Under the pieces are notes generated by a model. That model was not told the DNA's origin. It saw only the letters and a list, made by a program, of their open reading frames with translations, and searched no databases. From positions 123,284,543 through 123,348,542 of the forward strand of contig CM043960.1 of assembly GCA_014529385.2 (NCBI GenBank): a stretch of 64,000 nucleotides of DNA, written 5' to 3'. The stretch comes from Adiantum capillus-veneris (lineage: Eukaryota > Streptophyta > Polypodiopsida > Polypodiales > Pteridaceae). How positions within the stretch are numbered: position 1 is the first letter of the stretch; each line of letters opens with the position of its first letter. Positions 55,013 through 64,000 of this stretch are shown here, in pieces. A program made the position numbers and the translations under genes.

Positions 55013-56338
55013 TGTGCTCGATAAAGCAACCGTAGGCTGCTTTTTGCTGCTCCAAGTAACAGTAGCACTCCCAAAAGAGAACATGAAGCCACTCGTAGAT
55101 CTCCTATCAACAATGCTACCTGCCCAATCTGCATTTGTATACCCATACAATGCTAATGGTGCATCTGCTGCATAGAACAATGCGTAGTCAAGAGTCCCTT
55201 GCACATACCTAAGTGTGCGTCGTACTCCATCCAAATGTGGCTTCCTCGGAAGCTGCATGAACTGACTCTCCAAGCCTACTGTGTAGCTCAAGTCTGGCCT
55301 CGTGATAGTCAAGTAGATTAGACTACCCACCATCTTCCTGTACATATTGACATCCTCAACAACATCACCCTTCTCTGCACTCAGCTTTGCATTCACATCC
55401 AAGGGAATAGAAATTGGCTTACAATGAGCCATACCATACTTTGACAACATGTCCAAAGCATATTGTCTCTGTGATAGCCATACACCCTCTGGAGTCTTGA
55501 TCACCTCAATGCCAAGAAAGTAGCGCAACTCGCCCAAATCTTTCATTTCAAACTCCTGTTTGAGAAGACCCTTCACATGGTCAATCTCCATAGCATTGTC
55601 ACCAACAATAATAAGGTCATCTACATATATGGTAATGACCACAATCCCCACATCACTCTCACGTACATAGAGTGAATGATCAGCATGAGCTCTCCTAAAA
55701 CCAATACTGACAAGATACTTGGCAATCCTGTCATACCATGCTCTAGAGCCCTGCTTCAAACCATACAAAGCTTTGAGAAGTCTGCATACATAATCTGGGT
55801 AACCTGGATCGACATAACCAGGTGGCTGATCCATATACACTTCCTCTTGCAACTCACCATTCAAGAAGGCATTCTTTACATCCATTTGATGCATAATCCA
55901 TCCTCTAGATGCAGCCACTGCTATGACAGCTCTCACCGTCGTCATCTTTGCCACTGGAGAAAAGGTCTCCTCATAGTCTATGCCATACGTCTGTGCATAA
56001 CCCTTTGCGACCAGCCTTGCCTTGTGACGCTCAATGTTACCATCAGCCTTATGCTTGGTTTTATACACCCATTTACAGCCAATAGCTTTCTTGCCACTTG
56101 GCAATGGCACCAACTCCCATGTGTCATTTGCTTCCAATGCAGCCATCTCTTCATTCATTGCATCATCCCAATGCACATTTCCAACTGCATCCTCAAAACA
56201 TGTGGGCTCCACATCCTGTATCACCTTAGCCATGTAGGCTTGGTGATGCACTAGATACCCATCATAAGTCAATTTCTGACCGATTTCTGACTCTATTAGA
56301 TCTGCGCGGTCCTGGGTCACTCCTTTGCCCTCTAGCAT
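54983..56338 (-). CDS. pol: Copia reverse transcriptase and N-terminal RNase H
   Basis: 451 codons. RT begins near NDTWELVPLPSGKKAIGCKW and has all expected blocks: DYEETFSPVAK, QMDVKNAFLNG, YGLKQ and the catalytic YVDDLIIVG. RNase H starts at GYTNADWAGS, where most copia elements have DADW, so the first Asp is Asn here. It breaks off after VALSSTE through the frameshift described downstream. The start used is not the biological one; the frame is joined upstream through a 1-base shift near 56270 to the Gag-integrase frame. Confidence 0.95.
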   Translation of the reverse strand: MLEGKGVTQDRADLIESEIGQKLTYDGYLVHHQAYMAKVIQDVEPTCFEDAVGNVHWDDAMNEEMAALEANDTWELVPLPSGKKAIGCKWVYKTKHKADGNIERHKARLVAKGYAQTYGIDYEETFSPVAKMTTVRAVIAVAASRGWIMHQMDVKNAFLNGELQEEVYMDQPPGYVDPGYPDYVCRLLKALYGLKQGSRAWYDRIAKYLVSIGFRRAHADHSLYVRESDVGIVVITIYVDDLIIVGDNAMEIDHVKGLLKQEFEMKDLGELRYFLGIEVIKTPEGVWLSQRQYALDMLSKYGMAHCKPISIPLDVNAKLSAEKGDVVEDVNMYRKMVGSLIYLTITRPDLSYTVGLESQFMQLPRKPHLDGVRRTLRYVQGTLDYALFYAADAPLALYGYTNADWAGSIVDRRSTSGFMFSFGSATVTWSSKKQPTVALSSTEVQQLRRAR

Positions 56339-56549
56339 CTTCTTGTACCTTCCTTACACCAGGTGTCCTGACAGTCGGAATTCCAAATTCCTCATCAAGA
56401 CTTTGTTCAGAACCATGTGAATCCATGTCTACATGTGAAAAACCTGATGATGCATCAGCCATAAAGGGAGGTTCAAGAAACCTGCGTACGTAGTCTACCA
56501 TTCCATGGTTTCTCAACAGAGCCACGAGAAGAGGACTCTTGTGGTCCAC
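56262..56549 (-). pseudogene. Copia integrase-RT linker, after in-frame TGA
   Basis: Same register as the Gag-protease-integrase frame, cut from it by a single TGA at 56550-56552. It is acidic and low in complexity (SHGSEQSLDEEFG), ending RRSNRVRNRSE. The last block matches the usual RRS.R.R linker found just before the RT in copia elements. Confidence 0.8.
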
Positions 56550-58937
56550 TCAAACCTGTGACTGTGGCTTCACATTTTGTACGACCACATCATCTTTTAC
56601 ATCAGCCCCAATAGTGCCATGTGCATTACTGTACCAGCTGCTCATCTCATCAAAGACTACATCTCTGCTCACTCGTAATTCTCGTGTAGTAGGATTGTAG
56701 CACCTGTACCCCTTTTGTTCAAGGGAATATCCCACAAGAATACATTTCTCTGCTTTAGGATCCAATTTCCTACGCAACTCATCTGGTACATGCACGTAAG
56801 CTATGCAGCCAAACACTTTCAAGTGTGCCAAATCAGGCTTTGTACCTGTAAACTTTTCCTCGGGTGTTACATCATGCACCGCAGCTGTAGGTGTCCTATT
56901 CATAATGTACACAGCTGTATTTACGGCTTCAACCCAGAAATGATGAGGCATGTTCTTCTCATTCATCAATGCACGTGAAACCTCTGCAATGTGCCTGTTT
57001 TTCCTTTCTGCGACCCCATTTTGTTGTGGAGTATATCTGCATGTAAACTGCCTGCGTATACCATGCATTCGCAGAAAATCTGAAAAATCATTAGAGAAGT
57101 ACTCTCCCCCTCCATCTGACCTCAATGTCTTGATTTGCATATCTGTCTCCTTCTCAATCATGACTTTGAAGTCTTCAAAGTGACCAAACACTTCACTTTT
57201 GTTACGCATGAAGTAGACCCATACTTTCCTTGTATGGTCATCAATGAAAGAGACATAATACCTGCAACCATGTATACTTGCAGTATCGGTTGGACCCCAA
57301 ACATCTATGTGCACCACCTCAAGTGGCTTTTTACATACATTGCGCTCATGTGGAAATGAGCCCTTTGACTGTTTTCCAAACTTGCATGCTGCACACACTT
57401 TATGCATACCATCCACCTTGAATTTGGGCAAACCTTTTACAATCTGTTTTGATTGCATGCTGCGCAATCTCTGCTCATTGACATGGCCAATGCGTTTGTG
57501 CCAAATGTCAACATCAGCCACAACACCTGTGCCCTGTGCAAATAATGCAGATTTTACCTCAGGCATGTCTACATTCAGCGTAAACATTCTGCCCACACAT
57601 TTGCCCTCTGTGATTAGCTTACAGCCATTCTGGAAATCTTCTACATAACAGCCATTTGGATTGAAGCGAACCTGCAAACCCTGCTCAACCATTTGTCCAA
57701 CAGAAACAAGATTCTTTGTAATGTTTGGGACATGAAGTACATCTGCTAAGTACTTTGATTTCCCACTCTTCGTATTTAGAGGTATGTCCCCTACATGAGC
57801 AATGGGGTGAGCTGTGTCATCTCCTGTCTGCACATAGCCTGACACATCTGGTTTGCGCATATCTCTAAACCACTCTCCACGAGACGTCATGTGATTAGAG
57901 GCACCTGAATCCACATACCAAACATCATCTTGGGTGGAATTCTCTGCAATCATTGTATTCATTACATGCTGCATAACAAACATGCGCTCGTTTTTGCTGT
58001 CATCTGCATCTCTGCTAGTAGATGCATAGTTGCCTTGTTCTCTCTTTCCACTTGCTTTTCCCTTTGGACAGTCACGTGACATGTGACCTCTTTCACCACA
58101 AGTCCAACATTCTCTGCTATCTGGAGTATGTTGCTGCCTGCTTGATCCTGCACCACGACGTCTTTGACTCCCCCTGCCTTGAGACTGGTTTCCCCTGCCA
58201 CCTGTATTGTTTTGATTTGATTGAACTTCCAAAAATTGGCCCCTGCAACCCCTTGGGCCTCGACCACGACCTCTACCTCTACCTCTGTTGGAGCTAGAAT
58301 AGAAGACCTGTTCAGAATTATTTCTGCCATGAGAAGAAGATGTGTCAAGGTTCTTCTCCTCAAGAATAAGCATAGAAATCAAGTCTTGGAACACAGGGAT
58401 GTCGTCTCTTGTATTCATGGAAGACCTAAAATGTACATACTCATCTCCTAGACCATCCAAGCATGCACGGGAAATGTCATTGTCTTCCACTGAGACTTTA
58501 ATAGATCCAAGAGCCTCAATGATACTCTTGATCTTCAAAGCATAATCATTGATGGAGAGGTTGTTCCTCTTAACCTGATTTAGCTCCGACTTTAGTTGAA
58601 GCTTCCTGGCCTTGGTATTCACCTCGAACACTCTGCCTAAGTTTCTCCATGCAATGGCGGGGGTTTCAGCATCCTGTAGATAGCCCATCATGCCATCTGT
58701 GATGCTCATAGAAAGCCAATACATCACTTTGCTCCGGCCTTGTTGCCAGTCCCTCAAAGCTTTCCTTTGTTCTGCTGTAGCATTTGCCTCGGGAATCTCT
58801 GGTTCCTTTTCATTGTCTCCTTCTACATAGTCCCAATAAACTTTTCCTTTTAGGAAATTTGTTATTCTGAACTTCCATGCAGGGTAGTTATTTTTCTCAA
58901 GCTTCTCAGTAACAATCTGACTGAAACCGTCAGACAT
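56550..58937 (-). CDS. Copia Gag, protease and integrase
   Basis: 795 codons from MSDGFSQIV. Gag of the UBN2 type occupies about residues 1-210 (LEKNNYPAWKFRI, ISRACLDGLGDEY), then an RGRGRG-rich patch and a CCHC knuckle CWTCGERGHMSRDC. The protease has WYVDSGASNHMT near residue 345. The integrase zinc finger (WHKRIGHVN ... CAACKFGK) and core follow, with VHIDVWGP, TLRSDGGGEY and NGVAERKNR supplying D, D and E. Protease before integrase before RT places it in Ty1/copia. This part appears intact; only the TGA at its end blocks read-through to RT. Confidence 0.97.
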   Translation of the reverse strand: MSDGFSQIVTEKLEKNNYPAWKFRITNFLKGKVYWDYVEGDNEKEPEIPEANATAEQRKALRDWQQGRSKVMYWLSMSITDGMMGYLQDAETPAIAWRNLGRVFEVNTKARKLQLKSELNQVKRNNLSINDYALKIKSIIEALGSIKVSVEDNDISRACLDGLGDEYVHFRSSMNTRDDIPVFQDLISMLILEEKNLDTSSSHGRNNSEQVFYSSSNRGRGRGRGRGPRGCRGQFLEVQSNQNNTGGRGNQSQGRGSQRRRGAGSSRQQHTPDSRECWTCGERGHMSRDCPKGKASGKREQGNYASTSRDADDSKNERMFVMQHVMNTMIAENSTQDDVWYVDSGASNHMTSRGEWFRDMRKPDVSGYVQTGDDTAHPIAHVGDIPLNTKSGKSKYLADVLHVPNITKNLVSVGQMVEQGLQVRFNPNGCYVEDFQNGCKLITEGKCVGRMFTLNVDMPEVKSALFAQGTGVVADVDIWHKRIGHVNEQRLRSMQSKQIVKGLPKFKVDGMHKVCAACKFGKQSKGSFPHERNVCKKPLEVVHIDVWGPTDTASIHGCRYYVSFIDDHTRKVWVYFMRNKSEVFGHFEDFKVMIEKETDMQIKTLRSDGGGEYFSNDFSDFLRMHGIRRQFTCRYTPQQNGVAERKNRHIAEVSRALMNEKNMPHHFWVEAVNTAVYIMNRTPTAAVHDVTPEEKFTGTKPDLAHLKVFGCIAYVHVPDELRRKLDPKAEKCILVGYSLEQKGYRCYNPTTRELRVSRDVVFDEMSSWYSNAHGTIGADVKDDVVVQNVKPQSQV

Positions 58938-59172
58938 CTTGAAGCACTAAGACAAAATAGCTGCAATCTGCAAAAACCTACAAATCTGATGAACCTGCTA
59001 TCGTGGTACCTGTAACGCTTTCTACACTCAACGAGTGTCCACAATCAAGCGTACATACAACCACTATACTTGTACAGTAAATCTTTGTATACTGTACTTT
59101 GGAGACCTGTCGTGGATTGCGAACAAAGGGATTGTGATGCTCTTGCTCTCTTAGCCTCTCTTGCCTGCACCA

Positions 59173-59185
59173 GGCTCTAATACCA
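59173..59185 (-). other. Copia primer-binding site
   Basis: The minus strand reads TGGTATTAGAGCC directly inside the 5' LTR. This is the initiator-Met site with one change (ATTAG for ATCAG). Confidence 0.9.
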
Positions 59186-59507
59186 TGTAAAGAATGAGGA
59201 TGCAAGAGAGCTACACAAGACAAGCACAAAGCACACAGAGATGGAAAGCTTCTTCTTCTTCTTCACAGAAAAGAGAGTACAAAATGACTAAGTGCTAAAG
59301 ATGAAAAGTAGCACATATGTACATGCGATCACTAAGTGTGAACTCTCTAGAAGCGTACTAGGATGGCACTATAAGTGTAGTCCAGCTGTAGAATCACTGG
59401 CAGAGATCCTCCGTGTCGGTCACCTAACGCGCCAGTGAGTAAATGCCGTAAGCGGCCAAGACCCGTAGTGGATGCCAGCTCAAGATGTAGAGCTCGACAT
59501 CTCAACA
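59186..59507 (-). repeat. Copia 5' LTR (322 bp)
   Basis: The longer LTR of the pair. It ends CTCAACA at 59507 and is followed by the TGATA target duplication. Confidence 0.95.
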
Positions 59508-59821
59508 TGATAGTGATAGGATATGTTCCTGATAGTCCCCTGTAGCTTCCCTTCAAGTTTCGTGCGATTCCGATATGATTTGCATGGTGAACGGGCGTGA
59601 TGATTGTAGAGCTGTGTAGAAGGACATAGGCAGATTACTTGGCTTTAGTGCGTTTGATTTGCTTGTAGAGTTAGGAGTTGCATCTCTTCGAGTTCACTTC
59701 ATTACGATTGACACCCTAGTGAGTTTCCATGCCTCATCCGAGTCGCTTCCCTTGTATCGATAATTTTATGTTGATGCTTGAGAGCTATGCTATGGATGTC
59801 CGTCGCGCGACCCGCAAACAT

Positions 59822-59840
59822 TGGCACCGTTTTCGGGGAA
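59822..59840 (+). other. Primer-binding site of element 2
   Basis: One base after the LTR terminus CAAACA. The sequence begins TGGCACCG and carries the CGGGGAA block. Which tRNA it pairs with is not certain from memory. Confidence 0.75.
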
Positions 59841-60169
59841 TGAATCTTAGGTGATGAGTGACCGAGTGCATATTCAGAGTTTTCTTATTGTTCCAAAAGA
59901 TATTTTCCATTCCATTTACATTTCAATGAAGCATCTAGACAGGGGTTTAGTGCTTAGTGGAGTCTAGGGTCGGTGGACTGGCTAGATCTACTCTTGAGAG
60001 ATATAGGGAGTTGTGAGTGAGGTTGCTTTAAGCATTTTTACTCTTCAAATTTCTTTGTATTGATTGAGTACTGATCCATCATCCGTTTTTTATCCTGTTT
60101 GTTTTGTTTGATTCATTTTCTTATGTTCTTTCATTTCTGTACCTAAGAGTAGGATAAGTAAATCACATT

Positions 60170-62300
60170 CCAGTCAGATTTGGGGCAAAAGTTAGAGTCG
60201 AGAAACCAAAAAACCATAACTTTGGCAAAAGGGCCATAAGACTCTGAAATTAGAAAATCTGACCAAACAGAGCTGATATTGATTCAAATCACAAAGTGGT
60301 AGCACCAAACACTGGGAAATACTTGTCACATAGAGCCTGTAAAATTTCATCCGATTTGGCCCAGGTACTACGATCGCCCTCAGTGTCAGAATTGTACAAG
60401 ATTTGACATGTGCCTTCCTGATAAGATTCTAAACAAGTTTATCTAAAGCAACCACACCCAAAAATATCAAAAATCAAGGAAATCAGGCCACTTGGGTAAA
60501 ACTAGCCTGACAGACCCAAAAATTGTAAAATCTTGACTTTTGGTGATCCAAATGCAAAAAGACTTGGGGGATAGCCTTAAAACATCACTGTCTACAAGCA
60601 TGCCAAATTTGGTCTAATTTGGGCTCAGAACTACGATCGCGATCGGTGTACCTAAGAGACAGACTTTGACCAGATTTCATCTATGGGATCCTCAGGTGTA
60701 TACAAACATAAAAGTCTAAAGGACCTAGAGCCAAAAACCTCAAAATACCTTTCAAATCATCTGAATACAGATCCGAGTCAAAAACTGCTAAACTGGCATA
60801 GAAATTGACTTTCAGAAGACCAAAACACATCAAGACTGGGAAGAAACCATACAGAGGGATAGCATGTATACAGGACAACCCCAGATAGCTTTCAAATCCC
60901 AAAACAAACACCAAAATCAAGTCAAATTGACAAATTCAGGAAATCAGGCACTTCAGACCAAGAAACTGTAAATTCTTGACTTTTTTGAGTCCAAATTCAA
61001 AAAGATTTGGCAGGTAGTCTTAAAATAGCCTAGTGAACAAGCTGGTGAAGTTTCATCCAATTTGGGCTCCAAAGTACGATCGCGATCGGTGTACCTCAGT
61101 GCCAGATTTTGACCAGACTTTACCCACACATACACCTAGGTTATATAAGATACTAGGAGTTTTCAAAATTAAAAAAAAATCACCAAAATAGCCAAAAATA
61201 GCAGACAGTCAGGAAACCACTGCAGCAGACCAAGATCTGGTGAAAACATGACTTTTTCTTGATTAAATTCAAAAAGATTTGGGGAGTAGACTGTACACAT
61301 CATTGTCTACCATATCCACAAGTTTCATCCAATTTGGGCTCAAAACTACGATCGCGATCGGTGTACCATATTGACATTTTGAGTTGAGACTTGGTGAGTA
61401 GGTAGCTGATAACTAGACAAACAACTTTCTCAAAAGAACCAGGGTCAAGAAACCAAAAGACAGTTCTCAAATAGGGCAAACACTGATCACTGATCCTTCA
61501 GACCAAAATTTTGAGAAAATTCAAGTTTTGTTGATCCAAATGCAAAGTGGGTTTGGGAATAGAATAATCATACCATGTCTATCAACTCCTAAAATTTCAT
61601 GCAAAAAGGAGCTGGAACTACGATCGCGATCGGTGTACCCCAGTGACATTTTGGACTGAAAATTTATGAGTAGGTAGCTCACATCTAGTGCAACATATTT
61701 TTCAAAAGGAGCAAGATCAAAAAAGCAAAAGAAAGTGGTCAAAAAAGTCCCAGTTACACAATCAGGCCAATAATCGTAAAACCACCTGGGATTTGGGTTT
61801 TCATTGGTCAAAACATCTCCAAATTCAAAAATATAAAGACACTTGGTATCAAGAAATCAAGGGCTAGCTACTGTGCAAAAGTCTTCCAAATCTGTGACAT
61901 GGGGTCAACGATCGCGATCGGTGTACCTCTACATAGTGAGGGTATCTGACTTCATAAGTTTGTAGATCTACTTGAGTACATCCCAAATCTCAAGTTTGAG
62001 TGAAAAATAATCTCTGGAAGCCAAGATACAAGCCAAAGTTCCTGTGTGCTGGTCCTGAAACTGTTTTAAGTGTTGTTTCAAGTACAGTTCACCAAAAGTG
62101 CTCTAACTTTTGATAGACAACTCCAAATTGAGTCAGATATAGCTAGGAAGAAAGGTTGCGGGCAATAGCACACACCTAGAGCTGAATTTGACTAGGTTTC
62201 CTAATTCCAAACTTTCAGGGTATCCAAGACCAGTTTCCAGAGACCAAAAAAGTCGCAAATTCCTGACTTTTTAGAGACTTGACCAGGGCAAAAAGGGATT
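60170..62300 (+). repeat. Leader tandem repeats of element 2, unit about 272-290 bp, with CGATCGCGATCG
   Basis: The perfect 12-bp palindrome CGATCGCGATCG, always followed by GTGTACC, occurs at 60634, 61077, 61349, 61621 and 61909, with a broken copy near 60366. Preceding phrases (TTTCATCCAATTTGGGCTC, ATTCAAAAAGATTTGG) recur with the same step, so these are diverged tandem units. The palindrome is better kept than the rest. No gene is supported. Confidence 0.9.
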
Positions 62301-62364
62301 GTGTGCACTAAGTCAAGGTGTTCTTATCAAGGATCATCTTGAGAGTATCGAGTGAGGCTTAAAC

Positions 62365-64000
62365 ATGACGACTCATCCATCATTAGGGTTTCCCACTCAA
62401 CTCAGAGCTATGCCACCTACACAAACAGCCAGAAATACTGCAACACCTATAACAAGAAGGTTGAGACAAGACCATGAGGCTTATCAATCATATCAAGCCA
62501 AACCTCAAGGCAGGGCTCATGGATATTTGTCAAGTGATCATGTAGCTCACTGGATGCCAAACCAATCAACTAAAATGCGGGAGTTTGAAAGAGCAAAATT
62601 GGAAATTGTTGGAGACTTAGAGGAGAAGCATCCTCTAATCAACAAACCCAACGTGAGGTTCATCAAAACCAATGAAGCCACGAGAGTTCTAACGGATTAC
62701 ACTTATGATGGCCTTTTTAGGTTACCTATTGGGGATCAAAACAACTTCTATAGATTTTTAAATTCCATCATTGAAGAGTTGACAGATTACAAGAACCTCT
62801 ATGCCTTCACATACACAGATGACCAGGGAGTGCAAGTTTTAATGGTAGATAAGTATGGACGAGAGTACAAACTTATCATCCCAATTGAGCTAGAAAGATA
62901 TACATACATGGGTACTCCAATTTCTGCTTACTACTTTCAATCGAGTGTAAGCGTACCAGGGTTTTTTGAGACTGATTTGCAAGAAGCGAACATTGAAAAT
63001 ATGGAATCAAATGGACCTCAAACATCCAAAATAGCTATTCACGGGAGTGTAGCTCCTACCTCATTGAGTGGAACCAAGAGACCACCAATTAGACTTACAA
63101 ATCCATCAACATTTCCAAAACATGTCTCAAAGGGGATTCCACCAGGATTTGCTCCAAGACGAGAAGAAGGAACGAGGGATGTCTTTGTGAGAGACCCCAA
63201 CACACTAAGATACATGGTTGAACCATAACCAATGAGACCATATCAATTGGCCAAATGTGTCAAGAAGAAGTATGATGGGTTAAGGGATCCATACGTACAT
63301 GCATTCTTGTTCAAACAAGTGTTAAGAGTTGAACAAGTATTTTATTTTCATACATAGTATGAGGGATTTGGCTTAACCTTGGAAGGGATAGCATTGAATT
63401 GGTTCCAACCGTTAGACAAAAATGCCTTCTCAAATGTTGAACAACTGTTGCAAGAATTTGTTGTGGAGTTCTCTAAAAGGGGAATCAAGCATAACACAGT
63501 GTCCCAAATCTATGCATTCAAGCAAAAAGAAGATGAGAGAGTGAAGGAAGCATCGTTACGCTTCAAACAATATATAGAGAGATGTCTGGAACGCGAGTTA
63601 CCACAGGATGAAAGATTATCAATTCTCTTCATAGAGGGTTTGAAAAATGAAACTCTCAAGAAAGATTTGCACTTAAAAGGATGCACTTCCTTTGAAAAAG
63701 TCACGAGAGAAGCGTTATACGTAGTTGACAATTGTAAAGCCTATGGCGAGGAAATTGGTGATACAAAGATCACTAGGGATAATGCTCCTTTAGCATCTAG
63801 TGAAACCAACACAAGGCAATTGGTTATGTCTCAATTAATGACCAACCTAGATGAGCTAGCAGTGCAAGTTGCACAACGAATAAAATGGTGTGCCATTGAG
63901 CAAAAATGGACCAATCATGATATGAGTGAGTGCTACTATAATCAAACCTACACAAGGGGGATACTATTTGGACATAAAATAGAAAAACAAATTCCATTAC
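62365..64000 (+). pseudogene. gag: Element 2 Gag with two in-frame stops
   Basis: It opens MTTHPSLGFPTQL. The small domain shared with element 1 is at about 62790-62915 (VLMVDKYGREYKLIIPIELE). After a TAA at 63226-63228 the same register continues into capsid (CVKKKYDGLRDPYVHA), meets TAG at about 63355, and runs open to the window end: FGLTLEGIALNWF, VVEFSKRGIKHNTVSQIY, LSILFIEGL, then a WCAIEQKWTNHD block (about 63887). Only two nonsense changes and no frameshift, so it is better kept than element 1. The zinc-knuckle part has not been reached at 64000. Confidence 0.85.

Larger units (their letters stand above)
54394..59507 (-). mobile_element. Ty1/copia retrotransposon, complete with TSD TGATA
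   Basis: LTRs 54394-54681 and 59186-59507 both run TGTAAAGAATGAGG...ACATCTCAACA. TGATA flanks the element at 54389-54393 and 59508-59512. Order on the minus strand: LTR, initiator-Met-like PBS, gag, protease, integrase, RT, RNase H, polypurine tract, LTR. LTRs are about 98% alike apart from a 34-bp indel. One stop and two frameshifts break what was probably a single polyprotein. Confidence 0.97.
53780..59820 (+). mobile_element. Central gypsy LTR shared by elements 1 and 2, split by copia
   Basis: It starts TGATAACAAC at 53780 just after the polypurine tract of element 1 and ends CCCGCAAACA at 59820 just before the primer site of element 2. Without the copia insertion (54394-59507 plus one TGATA) it is about 920 bp. 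A TATA-like TATATAATA (about 54003-54011) lies in the left part. One LTR serving as the 3' LTR of one element and the 5' LTR of the next is the product expected from LTR-LTR recombination between related elements. Confidence 0.7.
59821..64000 (+). mobile_element. Ty3/gypsy-type element 2: PBS, leader, gag (continues beyond window)
   Basis: It starts at the LTR end. TGGCACCGTTTTCGGGGAA at 59822-59840 resembles the TGGCRCCGTTGCCGGGGA primer-site stretch of Athila/Tat-type gypsy elements. A leader of 2.5 kb with tandem repeats precedes a Gag frame related to that of element 1. Protease and beyond would lie past the window edge. Confidence 0.8.

Noticed and set aside
55676-58545. Plus-strand frames over the copia region
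   Set aside because: Shadows of the minus-strand polyprotein.

Overview
The window is repeat-dense land-plant nuclear DNA. LTR retrotransposons primed by initiator-Met-type tRNA sites, a CACTA (En/Spm) transposase of the DUF4218/DUF4216 kind, spliceosomal introns, long dinucleotide microsatellites and the absence of any compact gene cluster all point that way. The lineage cannot be fixed from sequence alone; a large-genome, possibly seed-free plant (fern or lycophyte) is a guess. No tRNA, rRNA or intact single-copy host gene was recognised. Nearly everything coding belongs to a mobile element, and every coding unit carries at least one break.

Layout. 1-2029: the 3' part of a Helitron/Helentron-like gene (Pif1-type helicase fused to an endonuclease/exonuclease/phosphatase domain), broken by a 1-bp loss and a 32-bp tandem duplication. 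2622-18350: one CACTA DNA transposon whose ends can be read directly (CACTAC...GTAGTG, TTC on both sides). Its catalytic half is missing and its place is filled by two mirror-image arrays of a 173-bp repeat around a polypyrimidine tract. Its surviving transposase C-terminus was split by an 8.1-kb Ty3/gypsy chromovirus (6481-14566, minus strand), and the part downstream is duplicated in tandem. 18841-20232: a foldback element with a core of four GC-rich hairpins. 20610-26358: two 1.9-kb direct repeats. 26359-32160: mostly non-coding with microsatellites and homopolymer tracts.

32.2-46.7 kb is the least familiar part. Two decayed genes on the plus strand (A: NLS, unknown domain, coiled coil, RING-like finger; B: FCP1-like phosphatase fold with a charged tail) converge on a minus-strand gene (C) that resembles an RNase H-fold DDE transposase I cannot assign to a named superfamily. 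Gene A keeps phase-matched exon junctions. Arrays of a 16-bp palindrome (TATGCTAAYTAGCATA) lie in an intron of A and just upstream of the visible exon of C. The intron of A also holds a TIR element with a foldback inserted in its left TIR, and the C-side array is split by a 2.66-kb solo LTR.

46.7-64.0 kb: two related Ty3/gypsy-type internal regions (Gag, and in the first also a protease but no RT/RNase H/integrase) share one central LTR (53780-59820), with a polypurine tract directly before it and a primer-binding site directly after it. A complete 5.1-kb Ty1/copia element (54394-59507, minus strand, TSD TGATA) sits inside that LTR.

Relative order of events seen from nesting: CACTA before chromovirus; palindrome array before solo LTR; TIR element before its inner foldback; central gypsy LTR before copia. 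The chromovirus and copia LTR pairs are each still about 98% alike by eye, so these are the youngest insertions in the window.
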